This document shows, one piece after another, positions 39,463 to 48,561 of a DNA stretch of 64,000 nucleotides. Source of the DNA: Spirochaetales bacterium (GTDB lineage: Bacteria; Spirochaetota; Spirochaetia; DAHUYW01); the NCBI GenBank assembly GCA_027306915.1, contig DAHUYW010000008.1, positions 1-64,000 on the forward strand, read 5' to 3'. The stretch's first letter is position 1. Each line of letters opens with the position of its first letter. Made by a program: the position numbers and the translations under genes. A model generated the notes under the pieces. It worked only from the letters and a program-made list of their open reading frames with translations, had not been told where the DNA came from and did no database searches.

Positions 39463-39633
39463 TCAGGCGAATACATCTACCTTGTGCTCATTCACCGGCA
39501 GCGAAATCTTGCCGCGAATGCCGAGGTAGAGAATAGCCTTTATCTCGTTCGAGTCTATTACCGGGCTACTCTTTCCATCGACTTGAGGTACCGGTGGCTG
39601 AAGCACGGTCTGTCCGACCTGATCGATACTCAT
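39463..39633 (-). CDS. Small hypothetical protein, 56 aa
   Basis: A short frame on the minus strand: ATG 39633 (ATG 39636 also in frame) to TGA 39463. The ribosome site GGAG with 7-nt spacing is good. Translation begins MSIDQVGQTVLQPP and ends VNEHKVDVFA, with hydrophilic/amphipathic composition, no signal peptide, Cys or membrane helix. It lies between the TPR gene and the VWA/NHL gene, all on one strand and within probable operon spacing. No family recognised. Protein-like composition, ribosome site and position favour a real gene. Confidence 0.6.
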   Translation of the reverse strand: MSIDQVGQTVLQPPVPQVDGKSSPVIDSNEIKAILYLGIRGKISLPVNEHKVDVFA

Positions 39634-39729
39634 CATCTCACTCCGCTTACATGTTCGACAGGTGGAGCCTAAATCCTTAGCGGTTTTTACGTGTTTCAGG
39701 GAGGGGGTGGGAGCTCAAATCCTTGCGCG

Positions 39730-40428
39730 CTATCTCCGGTCGGCCGCGTTCTTCCGGCCCTCGGCTTCCAGGCAGGCCTTGAGGTGGCCGGCTATCTCCC
39801 GGTTGCCCGCGGCTAGATTGAGAGCCTTCCGCAGATGGATCTTGGCCTCGCCTATCTTGCCTGCCTTGAAATAGGCCCAACCGAGAGAATCGAGATAGCT
39901 TGCATTCTCGGGTCTTTGCTCCACGGCGTTCTTGCAGTAGGAGAGGGCTCCCATCGGATCGATCTCCTCCTCGGCAAGGATGTAGCCCATGGAGTTCAAG
40001 GCGTTGGAGTTGGTCGGGTCGAGGGTGATCGCCCTCTGGAGGTAGATCAGGCTGTCGTTGACTCTGCGCTGGCAATAGGCGACGTAGCCGAAGGCGGAGT
40101 AGACCTGTGCGGATTCATATCCGCCTGCAAGGAGCTGCTCGAGCTCGAACTGCGCCAGGCGGTATCGCCCGGTGATCGTGTAGATATAGCTCAGGATCAT
40201 CCTGCTCTGGTAGAGCTGGATGAGGTTGTCGCCCGCGGTGACAACCTGTTCCAGGTAGACAAGGGCATCGTCGTAGCGGCCGAGCTGAGTATAGCAGAGC
40301 CCGAGGTAGTAGGAGATCTCGGGACTCTCGGCCGGATTCTCTCCGCTTGACTTGAGCTCCTCGAGCGCCTGTTCGAAGCGCCGGGTCTTGTAAAGCCTGA
40401 TGGCGCTCTTTAGCGTTGCCGTCTTCAT
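39730..40428 (-). CDS. Tetratricopeptide-repeat protein
   Basis: 232 aa, no signal peptide, essentially all TPR. About five repeats run from residue ~4 to 220: RLYKTRRFEQALEEL, YYLGLCYTQLGRYDDALVYL, AFGYVAYCQRRVNDSLIYLQRA, NSMGYILAEEEIDPMGALSYC, DSLGWAYFKAGKIGEAKIHLRKAL. It is a scaffold for protein-protein contacts. Partners are unknown, but the downstream exported VWA protein also carries TPR helices. The ATG comes 1 nt after the surE stop. Confidence 0.88.
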   Translation of the reverse strand: MKTATLKSAIRLYKTRRFEQALEELKSSGENPAESPEISYYLGLCYTQLGRYDDALVYLEQVVTAGDNLIQLYQSRMILSYIYTITGRYRLAQFELEQLLAGGYESAQVYSAFGYVAYCQRRVNDSLIYLQRAITLDPTNSNALNSMGYILAEEEIDPMGALSYCKNAVEQRPENASYLDSLGWAYFKAGKIGEAKIHLRKALNLAAGNREIAGHLKACLEAEGRKNAADRR

Positions 40429-40429
40429 C

Positions 40430-41176
40430 TTATTGCAGCCTGAACTCGACCTCTTCGTAGGCGAGATAGTCCACGTGATTTACCGGATGCAGGTAAACTG
40501 GGGAAACCGAGATAGACCCTGCCGTGACCGCCTCCCAGTCCGAGCCGGGGTCGGCCTCCGCCTCGGCGGGGACGCTCTGGAGGAAGTGGTAGGTGTCCTT
40601 GTTCGGAGCGACGAAGCTCGAAAGCTTGTCCCGGTAGGTGCGCCGGGAAGGATGGGTGATTGTGAGCGGCAGGACCGCTCCGGGCTGGTTGGGTACATTG
40701 ACATTCAAGAAATGGTCCCCTTTCCACATCCGCGCTATCGTTTCCGCGTTTCGAGCGACAAAGAGTGCCGCCGCGTCGAAGTAGAAGGGGGTGCGGAAGC
40801 CGGTCACTGAGACCGCGACCGAGGCGAGCCCCATGAGCGCCGCCTGCCGCGCAGCGGCCACCGTCGCCGAATAGATGATATCGGTCCCGAGGTTCGGCCC
40901 CAGGTTGATTCCGGAAACTATCAGGTCCGGCCTCACCGGCACGGCGCCCAGAACGGAAAAAAGCACGCAGTCGGCCGGGGTTCCTCCGCAGGCAAAGCGT
41001 CGCTCCCCCAACGGCCGGAAGCGCACGGCCTCCTGGAGGGTGATCGAGTGGGAGGTGCCGCTCCGCTCGCGGTCAGGCGCGACTACCCATACCTCATGAT
41101 CGTTTCCCAGAACCTCGACAAGGGCCTGGAGGCCGGGGCTCTCGATTCCGTCGTCGTTGGTGAGGAGAATCTTCAC
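40430..41176 (-). CDS. surE: 5'/3'-nucleotidase SurE
   Basis: 248 aa, survival-protein family. It dephosphorylates nucleoside monophosphates using a metal. Motifs are LLTNDDGIESPGLQAL (Asp8, Asp9), APDRERSGTSHSIT, GTPADCV and SGINLGPNLGTDIIYSATV (Asn metal ligand). The GTG 41176 start follows GGAGG and overlaps the galK stop by 4 nt (GTGA). The much longer upstream frame is galK antiphase and not coding. Second gene of the galK transcript, coupled also to the TPR gene. Confidence 0.93.
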   Translation of the reverse strand: MKILLTNDDGIESPGLQALVEVLGNDHEVWVVAPDRERSGTSHSITLQEAVRFRPLGERRFACGGTPADCVLFSVLGAVPVRPDLIVSGINLGPNLGTDIIYSATVAAARQAALMGLASVAVSVTGFRTPFYFDAAALFVARNAETIARMWKGDHFLNVNVPNQPGAVLPLTITHPSRRTYRDKLSSFVAPNKDTYHFLQSVPAEAEADPGSDWEAVTAGSISVSPVYLHPVNHVDYLAYEEVEFRLQ

Positions 41177-42354
41177 CGACTTCCTCCTCTGCCGGATACC
41201 GAGACACCGTTCGAAGGCCGGCACGCGAATGCCTCGGCCGTGAAACCGAAGATGCGCTCGTACTCCTCCAGCCGCTCCTTGTACTTCGCGAAGGCGCTCT
41301 CGCGGATCAGCGAGACTGTGCAGCCACCGAAGCCCGGGCCGGTCATCCTTGAGCCAGTTACGCCGTCGATCTCGATAGCCCGCTTGACGAGCCAATCCAG
41401 CTCCGGGCAGGAAACCTCGTAGTAGTCCCTGAGGCTTTCGTGAGAGCGGCTCATCAGCTTGCCGAGCTTCCCCGCATCGCCTGAAATGAGTGCCCGCTTT
41501 GCATCGAGCACCCGCTGGTTCTCCTGAACCACGTGCATGCATACCCGTCTGATGGATTCGGGGACCCAGCCCATGCTGGTCTTCAGATCGTGGACCGAGT
41601 AGTCGCGCAAGGCCGTACCCGGCTTTTTCTTGCTCAGGTAAACGACGCACTCCTTGCACTCCTCCTTGCGCTGCCGAAAGTCCGCCTGCGTCGAGACTTG
41701 CGGCACGTTGGAGTTGGTGACGTAGATCCCAACATCCCCTAGATCGACAGGAATAAGGGAATACTCAAGGGTGCGTACATCGAGGAATACCGCGTGACCC
41801 TCGCGGGCGACACACGAGACGAACTGATCGGTGATCTCGCTTTCCAGCCCCATGAACACAGTTTCAGCCCGCGAGGAGCACTGGATGATCTGCATGTCGG
41901 TGAGCTCGTAGGCAAAAAGGGACTTCATGGCGACCGCGGTGGCAACCTCGAGGGCCGCCGACGAGCCGAGTCCGATCCCTTGAGGGACGTCGCCCGCGAT
42001 CGTGACGTCGACGCCGCGGAAGGAAAGACCGAGCTGAAGCAGCTCGAAGAGCACCCCCTTGGGGTAGTTTGCCCATCGATCCTCTCGCTTGTACTTGAGA
42101 TTGGCGATAGTCGTACGCTTGCGCTCGTTGAAATCGGCGGCATAGAACCGTAGAGAGCTGTCTTTGCGGCGCGACATGGCTACGGAAACCGAGCGATTGA
42201 GGCCCACCTGGAGAACAAGGCCCTCGTTGTAGTCGGTATGCTCCCCCATGAGGTTGATGGTGCCCGGTGCCGATACCACAACCTCGGGTTCCGCGCCGAA
42301 CTCGGACTTGTGAAGCGATCGTAGGTCCTTCGTGAGAGTCCTCTGGAGTTTCAA
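41173..42354 (-). CDS. galK: Galactokinase
   Basis: About 393 aa GHMP kinase. It phosphorylates galactose at C1. The galactokinase signature is APGTINLMGEHTDYNEG (catalytic Asp in the HTDYN stretch). The GHMP P-loop is PQGIGLGSSAALEVATA and the C-terminal motif is MTGPGFGGCTVSL. The start is not an ATG. TTG 42354 gives the expected 18 residues before FGAEP. A TTGCAT-17-TACTAT promoter (42363-42391) predicts transcription from about 42356, leaving a leader of two bases. The upstream ATGs lie before that start. It feeds galactose from lacZ into the Leloir pathway. galT and galE are not in the window. Confidence 0.86.
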   Translation of the reverse strand: MKLQRTLTKDLRSLHKSEFGAEPEVVVSAPGTINLMGEHTDYNEGLVLQVGLNRSVSVAMSRRKDSSLRFYAADFNERKRTTIANLKYKREDRWANYPKGVLFELLQLGLSFRGVDVTIAGDVPQGIGLGSSAALEVATAVAMKSLFAYELTDMQIIQCSSRAETVFMGLESEITDQFVSCVAREGHAVFLDVRTLEYSLIPVDLGDVGIYVTNSNVPQVSTQADFRQRKEECKECVVYLSKKKPGTALRDYSVHDLKTSMGWVPESIRRVCMHVVQENQRVLDAKRALISGDAGKLGKLMSRSHESLRDYYEVSCPELDWLVKRAIEIDGVTGSRMTGPGFGGCTVSLIRESAFAKYKERLEEYERIFGFTAEAFACRPSNGVSVSGRGGSR

Positions 42355-42362
42355 CGCGAGCA

Positions 42363-42391
42363 ATAGTAGTAGAAATTGCAACTTTATGCAA
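42363..42391 (-). promoter_or_regulatory. Promoter of the galK operon
   Basis: On the minus strand TTGCAT (42386-42391), 17 bp, TACTAT (42363-42368), each 4/6 to consensus. Predicted start ~42356. On the opposite strand a TATATA at 42470-42475 may be the -10 for lnt, with a poor -35. Confidence 0.45.
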
Positions 42392-42484
42392 CCAAAGGTG
42401 TTACGAAACCGCCCTTCGTCCAAGGAGGCGCGGGAATCCTGCCAAACTTTACCTTTCCGACGGCCAATGTATATACTTGACTCC

Positions 42485-44275
42485 ATGAGATTTCGACTCG
42501 CTCTGCTCGCCGTGCTGTCGGCTCTCCTGATCACCCTTGCGGTTCCAAATGAGCTCTTCACCTACGGCAATGCGTTCTTCGATCTTATCTGCCTGGTGCC
42601 TCTCTGGATTGCAATTGGGTTGAGCCCGAGCCGGCGCTACACCCACCTGTTGGGGCTTCTCTTTGGGGTGGTGTCCTCGCTCGCCACCTACTTCTGGCTC
42701 GCCTTCTTCAAGGATTTCTCAACCTGGACGATCGGCGGAGTCACGCTCGGGTTCGCCTACCAATTCTTCATCTTTGCGCCCTTCCTGTTCACCTTCAGCC
42801 GGGCAAGCACTCGCTGGCGCCCCTTCATATTTGCCGCGGCATGGACGGTCTACGAGTATTTCAAGTCGATCGGATTTCTGGGCTTTCCGTGGGGGCTACT
42901 TGCCTACCCCGTGGGGGGCATTCTTCCCCTTGTGCAGATCGCTGACATCACCGGCGTGTGGGGAGTCTCGTTCCTCGTTGCGGCTGTAAACGGCATGATC
43001 GGCGAGACGCTCTTTCGCCTGCTCCACGTTGCGCCTGCGCCGCTTCAGACCATGCCGCCCTCGTTGTCAGGCGGGCTGTCCGCGAAGGGCGAGCTTCTCC
43101 GAGGCTGGGCCGTCGTGGCCCTCCTTACTGTCGGCTTCCTCGCCTACGGCTTCGTGCAGATGGGCGAGCCAATTCCCTTCAAGACGAAGCTCTCGCTGCT
43201 CTTGGTCCAGCAGAATATCGATTCATGGCGGGCGGGCATGGCGATGCCCAGCATCAAGGAGGGCGAGGAGCTCACCCGCGCCGCGATTGCCCACGCGAAG
43301 ACGAAACCTGATTTGGTAGTCTGGAGCGAGGAGTCCTTTCGCATGCCCTACCAACTCGTGAAACCGAGCTTCGAGACCGAGCCGGCAGGCGATCCCTTCC
43401 TCAAGTTCATGAAGGAGATTGACACACCGCTCCTCGTCGGGTCGCCCTACATCTTGAATTTCCAGAACCAGGATGCCGAGAATGCGACGATCCTGATTGG
43501 CCCAAACGGCGAGCTGCTTCAGCACTACGGCAAGCACCACCTGGTGCCTTTCGCCGAGTACATTCCGTTCTGGAACGTCCCCGCGGTCCGTGAGTTCATG
43601 GAGAACGCCGTGGGCATCGGAGGCATGTGGACCCCGGGGAAGCGCTACACGGTCTATTCGACGCCTGCGAAGGAAGGGGGCGTGGTCCGCTTCAGCACTC
43701 CCATCTGCTTCGAAGACTCCTTTCCCTATCTGGGCCGCATCTATTTCCAGGAGGGAGCGGACCTTCTCATCAATCTGACGAACGACTCATGGTCGCACAC
43801 GGTATCGGCCGAAACCCAGCATCTCGTCGCAGCCCGCTATCGGGCGATCGAGGCGAAACGTGTTCTTGTCCGCTCGGCCAACTCCGGGATTACCGCCGTC
43901 ATCGACCCCTACGGACGGATCACCGCCATGCTCCCGCCCTTCACGGCAGGAGCCCTCGACGTGACAGTCCCGGTCTACAAAGAGAAACAGCTTACGCCCT
44001 ACATCCTCTATGGCGATTGGGTACCGATCGTGCTTGCGGTGTGGTTGTTTGGCGTGCTCCTTCGCCTCGCCGGCTATCTTCCTCGCCGGAAGCCCGCAGC
44101 TGCGACCCGGGGGCACGCACGGAAAGAACCGGACGGAATAACGGAGCTTCGGGATACTGACGGTCGCAGCCTGGATGACCGCGACCGCGGGCCGCACCGC
44201 GGCGACCGGGAGAGCCCGGCCGCACAGGTGACAGCCGCGGTGGGAGACGGGCGCCCGAAAGGCGCTACTCCTTGA
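42485..44275 (+). CDS. lnt: Apolipoprotein N-acyltransferase
   Basis: 596 aa. It adds the third acyl chain to lipoproteins in the inner membrane. About six to eight N-terminal hydrophobic helices (residues 1-225) precede a carbon-nitrogen-hydrolase domain. The catalytic triad is Glu in [10 protein letters not shown], Lys in [15 protein letters not shown], and Cys in [14 protein letters not shown] helix near residue 520 is followed by a ~65-residue hydrophilic, Arg/Asp-rich tail not seen in typical Lnt. I chose ATG 42485. ATG 42467 adds MYILDS. Neither has a Shine-Dalgarno. It converges on rpmE with 11 nt overlap. PstS and other lipoproteins are possible substrates. Confidence 0.9.
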   Translation: MRFRLALLAVLSALLITLAVPNELFTYGNAFFDLICLVPLWIAIGLSPSRRYTHLLGLLFGVVSSLATYFWLAFFKDFSTWTIGGVTLGFAYQFFIFAPFLFTFSRASTRWRPFIFAAAWTVYEYFKSIGFLGFPWGLLAYPVGGILPLVQIADITGVWGVSFLVAAVNGMIGETLFRLLHVAPAPLQTMPPSLSGGLSAKGELLRGWAVVALLTVGFLAYGFVQMGEPIPFKTKLSLLLVQQNIDSWRAGMAMPSIKEGEELTRAAIAHAKTKPDLVVWSEESFRMPYQLVKPSFETEPAGDPFLKFMKEIDTPLLVGSPYILNFQNQDAENATILIGPNGELLQHYGKHHLVPFAEYIPFWNVPAVREFMENAVGIGGMWTPGKRYTVYSTPAKEGGVVRFSTPICFEDSFPYLGRIYFQEGADLLINLTNDSWSHTVSAETQHLVAARYRAIEAKRVLVRSANSGITAVIDPYGRITAMLPPFTAGALDVTVPVYKEKQLTPYILYGDWVPIVLAVWLFGVLLRLAGYLPRRKPAAATRGHARKEPDGITELRDTDGRSLDDRDRGPHRGDRESPAAQVTAAVGDGRPKGATP

Positions 44276-44468
44276 TCCCGTACTTTTTCTTGAAGCGCTC
44301 GACGCGTCCTGCGGTGTCAACCAGCTTCTGCTTGCCCGTAAAAAAGGGATGGCAGTTGGAGCAGATCTCGACCTTGATGTCCTTCACCGTCGAGCGCGTC
44401 TCGATCACGTTGCCGCAGGCGCAGGTGATCTTGGTGGCCTCGTATTTCGGGTGAATTCCCTCTTTCAT
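44265..44468 (-). CDS. rpmE: Ribosomal protein L31, zinc-binding type
   Basis: 67 aa. The zinc ligands Cys16, Cys18, Cys36 and Cys39 ([19 protein letters not shown]) are intact, marking the C+ form, which is expressed under zinc sufficiency. The C-terminal basic tail is [13 protein letters not shown]. It lies downstream of rho on the minus strand by ~48 nt, an order also known from Treponema (as I recall it). It overlaps the end of lnt by 11 nt on the opposite strand. Confidence 0.96.
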   Translation of the reverse strand: MKEGIHPKYEATKITCACGNVIETRSTVKDIKVEICSNCHPFFTGKQKLVDTAGRVERFKKKYGIKE

Positions 44469-44516
44469 CTCCAGACTCTCCTCGTGCTGCTCAGCGCAGC
44501 AACGAAATATACAACA

Positions 44517-46295
44517 TTATTCGTTGACCGTCGAGGTATTCATCGATCGCAGGAAGGCCTCGTTGTTCTTGGTCTTGCGCATCCGGTCGATGAGGAGCTC
44601 GATGATCTCGATATCGTCCATGGGGTTGATGACCTTGCGGAGAACCCACATCTTGTTCAGCTCTTCCTCGGTCAGGAGGAGCTCCTCTTTGCGCGTACCG
44701 GATTTCTTGATGTTGATCGCCGGGAATAGGCGACGGTCCGACATCTTCCGGTCGAGATCGATCTCCATGTTGCCCGTGCCCTTGAACTCCTCGAAGATGA
44801 CCTCGTCCATTCGGCTGCCCGTATCGATGAGGGCGGTCGCAACGATAGTGAGGCTGCCTCCGTCCTCGATGTTTCGCGCGGCGCCGAAGAACCGCTTCGG
44901 CTTGTGGAGGGCATTGGAGTCGACGCCTCCCGAAAGAATCTTGCCCGATGTCGGTACCGTCTGGTTGTAGGCGCGCGCGAGACGGGTGATGGAGTCAAGG
45001 AGAATCACCACGTCGTGCTTGTGCTCCACCAGGCGTTTCGCCTTTTCCAGGACCATCTCTGCAACCTGCACGTGGCGGGTGGCCTGCTCGTCGAAGGTCG
45101 AAGCGATAACCTCGCCTTTAACGTTCCGGCGCATATCCGTCACCTCCTCGGGACGCTCGTCGATGAGGAGCACGATGAGAAAGACCTCGGGATGATTCTC
45201 CGTTATGGCGTTTGCGATTCGCTGCAGGAGGATCGTCTTGCCGGTGCGCGGCGGCGATACAATCAACCCGCGCTGTCCCTTGCCGATCGGGCAAAAGAGA
45301 TTGATCATGCGCGTCGAGATGTCCCCGTTCGAGGTTTCCATATTGATTCGCACGTTCGGGTAGAGCGGGGTGAGGTTGTCGAAGGGAACGCGGGTCTGTG
45401 CCGCCCCCGGATCCTGGAAATTGACGGTCTCGACGCGCAGCATCGCAAAGAAGCGCTCTCCTTCCTTCGGAGGCCTGATCTGCCCGGAAACCGTGTCGCC
45501 GGTCCGCAAGTTGAAGAGCCGAATCTGCGACGGCGAGATGTAGATGTCGTCGGAGCCGGGGAGGTAGCTGTTCTGCGGCGACCGGAGGAATCCATAGCCG
45601 TCGGGAAGGATCTCAAGTGATCCGTAAGCGTGAATGATCCCGCCGGAGGCGGTGTGCGCCTTCAGGACCGCAAAGATGATCTCCTGCTTCTTCATGGAGA
45701 TGAGCGATTCCTGGCTGACGCCCATCTTCATCGCCAGCTCGCGCAGGGGCGGAAGATTCATCCGGGTCAGATCGTTTATCGAGAGCTTCTCGCGCTGAGA
45801 GCCTCCTTCGTTCTTTCCCTTGCGGAAGGGTCTTGGCCGGGTGTCGTGGTCATGGCGCTCCTCAATCGGCTCCTCCGCTTCCGCACCGGTCTCCAAAGGT
45901 GCCTCTTCGACGGACGAGTCTGTCACGGAGACGGCAGCCGACTCCGCGGAGACGGAAGCCTCGCCGGCGTCCGAGCCGTCTTTGATGAGCTCGACACGGA
46001 TCTTTCGCCTCTTCCTCTTTTGCCCCTCATGCTCCGCGCCGCCGCTTTCTACGTCTCCCTTCTCCCCTTCGGCGCCATCACCTTCGAAGCTTCGGTAGCC
46101 CCTTTCAGCGCGTCGCTCTTGATTGTCCAGGAGGTCCTCATTCGCGACGTCTCGGGATTCGAATTCCAACTCGTCGGCCGAGTCGATCGGGCGCTTCCCA
46201 TTCTCGTTATCTGATTGCAAGGCAAACTCCTCGCCTCCGTTGTGGGGTGCATGTTGCCCATCCGTTCGAGGCTGTTTTCTACGGATTATTGCCAT
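44517..46295 (-). CDS. rho: Transcription termination factor Rho with long acidic/basic N-terminal extension
   Basis: 592 aa versus ~419 in E. coli. Residues 1-165 are hydrophilic, low-complexity and rich in Glu, Asp and Arg ([43 protein letters not shown]). Residues ~168-592 are the Rho core: [17 protein letters not shown], a cold-shock-like RNA-binding domain ([20 protein letters not shown]), P-loop PPRTGKT and Walker [11 protein letters not shown]. Such inserts are known in high-GC bacteria and can broaden RNA binding. ATG 46295 has GGAG 7 nt upstream. A long leader with a hairpin lies at 46324-46359. Confidence 0.95.
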   Translation of the reverse strand: MAIIRRKQPRTDGQHAPHNGGEEFALQSDNENGKRPIDSADELEFESRDVANEDLLDNQERRAERGYRSFEGDGAEGEKGDVESGGAEHEGQKRKRRKIRVELIKDGSDAGEASVSAESAAVSVTDSSVEEAPLETGAEAEEPIEERHDHDTRPRPFRKGKNEGGSQREKLSINDLTRMNLPPLRELAMKMGVSQESLISMKKQEIIFAVLKAHTASGGIIHAYGSLEILPDGYGFLRSPQNSYLPGSDDIYISPSQIRLFNLRTGDTVSGQIRPPKEGERFFAMLRVETVNFQDPGAAQTRVPFDNLTPLYPNVRINMETSNGDISTRMINLFCPIGKGQRGLIVSPPRTGKTILLQRIANAITENHPEVFLIVLLIDERPEEVTDMRRNVKGEVIASTFDEQATRHVQVAEMVLEKAKRLVEHKHDVVILLDSITRLARAYNQTVPTSGKILSGGVDSNALHKPKRFFGAARNIEDGGSLTIVATALIDTGSRMDEVIFEEFKGTGNMEIDLDRKMSDRRLFPAINIKKSGTRKEELLLTEEELNKMWVLRKVINPMDDIEIIELLIDRMRKTKNNEAFLRSMNTSTVNE

Positions 46296-46617
46296 AAGCT
46301 ACTCCGGTTGTTTGATTTGCAGGGGTTGCCGACGGCCCCTCTCTCATGGGCCGGCAACCATCTCTCCCCTTTCCACAAGAACTGGTATCGCTCAGGTTAA
46401 TTGTCGCTTGACGAATGGGTGCTTCACCTCGAAGCGCTCAACCATGGATTCAGGAATCAAGGGGAGGATTTCCTGCGTACTGCGAAAGCTTGATGCACCA
46501 GCGGGGTTTTTTCCGAGGGACGGCACTGCGGCGGAGTACGCACCACCTCGAAGACCCAGCAGACTGACTGTCAGCTCGGAACTGACCGCTGGCTTTACTC
46601 GGGGTCTGTTACTAAAG
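46296..46617 (-). other. 322-bp non-coding interval: rho leader with hairpin, plus a possible coding remnant
   Basis: Nothing in this stretch is a convincing full gene. A hairpin GGTTGCC(GAC)GGCCC / GGGCC GGCAACC (46324-46338 with 46348-46359; 3-nt bulge, 9-nt loop) stands about 30 nt before the rho start. It is a candidate for autogenous control. On the minus strand a stop-to-stop stretch from about 46600 to 46392 reads like protein (GGAYSAAVPSLGKNPAGASS, ending FVKRQLT) but lacks a start of its own. It may be the remnant of a lost gene. A weak TTGACT (46616-46621) with TAAAGC 18 bp on could serve rho. Confidence 0.5.
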
Positions 46618-47901
46618 TCAAATATATTGCCAGTTTTCGTCCTTGTCAACCTCCCGTCCCATGAGGTAGCCCTCGGTGAGAAGCATCGCGGCAACAACGC
46701 TCTTGCGCCGAACCATGTCCCGGTCGCCCGAGAAGTGGAAACGTCGTTCGTAGCCGACCCCCTCCCGCCGCAGTACCCCAATCCAGACCGTCCCGACCGG
46801 CTTGTCGGCGGTTCCTCCACCGGGACCGGCAATGCCCGATACTGCATAGCTCACCTGAGCGCTCGACTGCTCGATAGCGCCCGCGGCCATCGCGGACACA
46901 GTCTCGCGGGAGACTGCGCCAAAGCGCCGGATCGTATCCTCGGGTACACCGAGCATGCGCTGCTTTGCCTCGTTCGAGTAGACGACGAAGGATCCCCAAA
47001 GCTGATCCGACGCCCCGGGGATATCGGTGAGAAGCTTGGCGCCAAGCCCTCCTGTGCACGACTCGGCAAGCGCGATGACGAAATGGTTGTTCCGCAGGGT
47101 ATCGAGAAGAAGCCGCTCGGCCTCCACCTCTCCCCTTCGGATCCTCATCGACCCCACCCGTGCGGCGAGAGCCTCGAACATCCCTTCCCGCTGCTCGGCG
47201 GTGCCTCCGCGCAGCCGGAAAGCGACACGGAATGGCTCCGCACGGGTGCCCCATTCGATCCCGGCGACCCTCACCTCCCGGAGCAGCTCCTCGAGCGCCG
47301 ACTCTCCGAGCAGGAAGGAGGTGCCCGCGAGGATCTCAGCCTCCCTCCCGCCGATTTGGTCGTGCAGGAGATCAAGCACGTGATCCGTCACCAGGGGGCG
47401 AAGCTCGCGGGGAGGGCCGGGAAGAGCGACCACCAAAGCCCCGGCGCTCTTTTCGCCGCGGCGATCGCCCATGCGCCCCCAGAAGGCCGGAGCGGTACCA
47501 TAGGGGTTCGGGATTACCGTGAAGCCTGCAGGCAGGTAGGCCTGCTTTCGATTGGTCTCCGAAATGCGCCTTCCGGCAAAATGAGCGCTTATCTCCTGCC
47601 ACAGCTTCTCGTGAAACTCCAGGTCAACGCCTGCGCTCTCCGCGATGACCTCTCGAGTCAAGTCGTCGGAGGTCGGCCCGAGTCCTCCGGTAACCACGAC
47701 GAGGTCGCACTCGCCGGTGAGACGCCGCAGAGCTGCTGCGAAGAGTCTACGGTCGTCGGGAAGCAGGAGAATCTCGCGGGTGACAATGCCGCGCTCGGCG
47801 AGCGTGCCCGCGAGGTATTTCCCGTGGCTGTCTTGCGTGGACCCCTCGGTGAGCTCGGTGCCAACAGCGAGGATTGCGGCCGTGATCTCTCTCTCAGACA
47901 C
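46618..47901 (-). CDS. cinA: CinA-family protein (MoCF-like N-domain plus PncC-type C-domain)
   Basis: 427 aa. Residues ~5-170 are the molybdopterin-cofactor-like COG1058 domain with VVTGGLGPTSDDLTREV. The C-terminal ~160 residues are the nicotinamide-nucleotide amidase domain with LAESCTGGLGAKLLTDIPGAS and VSGIAGPGGGTADKPVGTVWIG. It probably acts in pyridine-nucleotide salvage. GTG 47901 overlaps the upstream bactofilin gene by 8 nt, so it is coupled to it. Last gene of a response-regulator/bactofilin run. Confidence 0.9.
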   Translation of the reverse strand: MSEREITAAILAVGTELTEGSTQDSHGKYLAGTLAERGIVTREILLLPDDRRLFAAALRRLTGECDLVVVTGGLGPTSDDLTREVIAESAGVDLEFHEKLWQEISAHFAGRRISETNRKQAYLPAGFTVIPNPYGTAPAFWGRMGDRRGEKSAGALVVALPGPPRELRPLVTDHVLDLLHDQIGGREAEILAGTSFLLGESALEELLREVRVAGIEWGTRAEPFRVAFRLRGGTAEQREGMFEALAARVGSMRIRRGEVEAERLLLDTLRNNHFVIALAESCTGGLGAKLLTDIPGASDQLWGSFVVYSNEAKQRMLGVPEDTIRRFGAVSRETVSAMAAGAIEQSSAQVSYAVSGIAGPGGGTADKPVGTVWIGVLRREGVGYERRFHFSGDRDMVRRKSVVAAMLLTEGYLMGREVDKDENWQYI

Positions 47902-48307
47902 TTGTTAAGCTGGACTTCAACTTCTCGACGCTCTCCGAGAATATGTCGACGGCGTCAGGGTCCTTGATCATCTCGCACTTGCCTTCAAATACGACTCCGT
48001 CCGCGATCCGGATCTTGGCCGTTCGAACGTTGCCGTATACCTGGCCTGTTGCGAGCATCTCGATGCGCTCGAGTGCCTCGATGTCTCCGTGGACGATTCC
48101 CCCGATGACGATCGACCTCGCCTTGATATTGGCGTTCACGACCGCTCCATCTTCGATGAATAGCGACCCTGTCGACACGATCTCTCCGTCGAGCCTTCCA
48201 TCGACCTTGAGGGACTTCGAAAAGCGCATGGTACCGGAGAATGCAGTCTCCTTCCCAAGCGTAGTCTCGATCTTCTCGACGCTCTTTATCTCTGAAGCCT
48301 TGGCCAT
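47894..48307 (-). CDS. Bactofilin (paralogue 1)
   Basis: About 137 aa. Right-handed beta-helix cytoskeletal family (DUF583/PF04519): FSGTMRFSKSLKVDGRLDGEIVSTGSLFIEDGAVVNANIKARSIVIGGIVHGDI is the repeat region. It polymerises without nucleotide and often localises cell-wall enzymes. ATG 48307 (MAKASE). GTG 48340 is an alternative, with AGGAGG in between at odd spacing. It overlaps cinA. A second bactofilin is at 52.9 kb, where it lies next to an M23 peptidase. Confidence 0.88.
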   Translation of the reverse strand: MAKASEIKSVEKIETTLGKETAFSGTMRFSKSLKVDGRLDGEIVSTGSLFIEDGAVVNANIKARSIVIGGIVHGDIEALERIEMLATGQVYGNVRTAKIRIADGVVFEGKCEMIKDPDAVDIFSESVEKLKSSLTSV

Positions 48308-48339
48308 TCGAAACTCGTTTTGCCTCCTGCCCGGAAGCA

Positions 48340-48561
48340 CTATTTGGTTGTCATCACGAAGACCCCGTCCCAGTCCTCCGGGGGTGGATTGTCGATGTAG
48401 TGTTTACAGCGCACGTAATAGACTTTCGAGGGACCGTCGTCCGGATCCACTCTGAGCGCTTCGGCAAAGGCTCTGAGCGCGCCTTCAAAATCCATCAGTT
48501 TGTAGCACCTGCGCCCTGCGGCAAACAACTCAAGCACCCGCGCGCGCTCGGGAGAAATCAA
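48340..48561 (-). CDS. Small TPR protein resembling the C-terminal tail of adenylate/guanylate cyclases
   Basis: About 73 aa. ERARVLELFAAGRRCYKLMD and FEGALRAFAEALRVDPDDGPS form one TPR. The ending PPPEDWDGVFVMTTK matches the end of many class III cyclases with CHASE2 domains (motif from memory). Here that tail stands alone with no cyclase domain in the frame. Start TTG 48561 shares the TTGA with the response-regulator stop, 7 nt after GAGG. The longer GTG 48600 version has no ribosome site. Maybe an interaction module of the regulator upstream. Confidence 0.65.
   Translation of the reverse strand: MISPERARVLELFAAGRRCYKLMDFEGALRAFAEALRVDPDDGPSKVYYVRCKHYIDNPPPEDWDGVFVMTTK

Noticed and set aside
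46123..47967. 614-aa plus-strand ORF opposite rho/cinA
   Set aside because: Shadow ORF. Its composition is Pro/Arg/Ser-rich without motifs, while both opposite-strand genes are clear.
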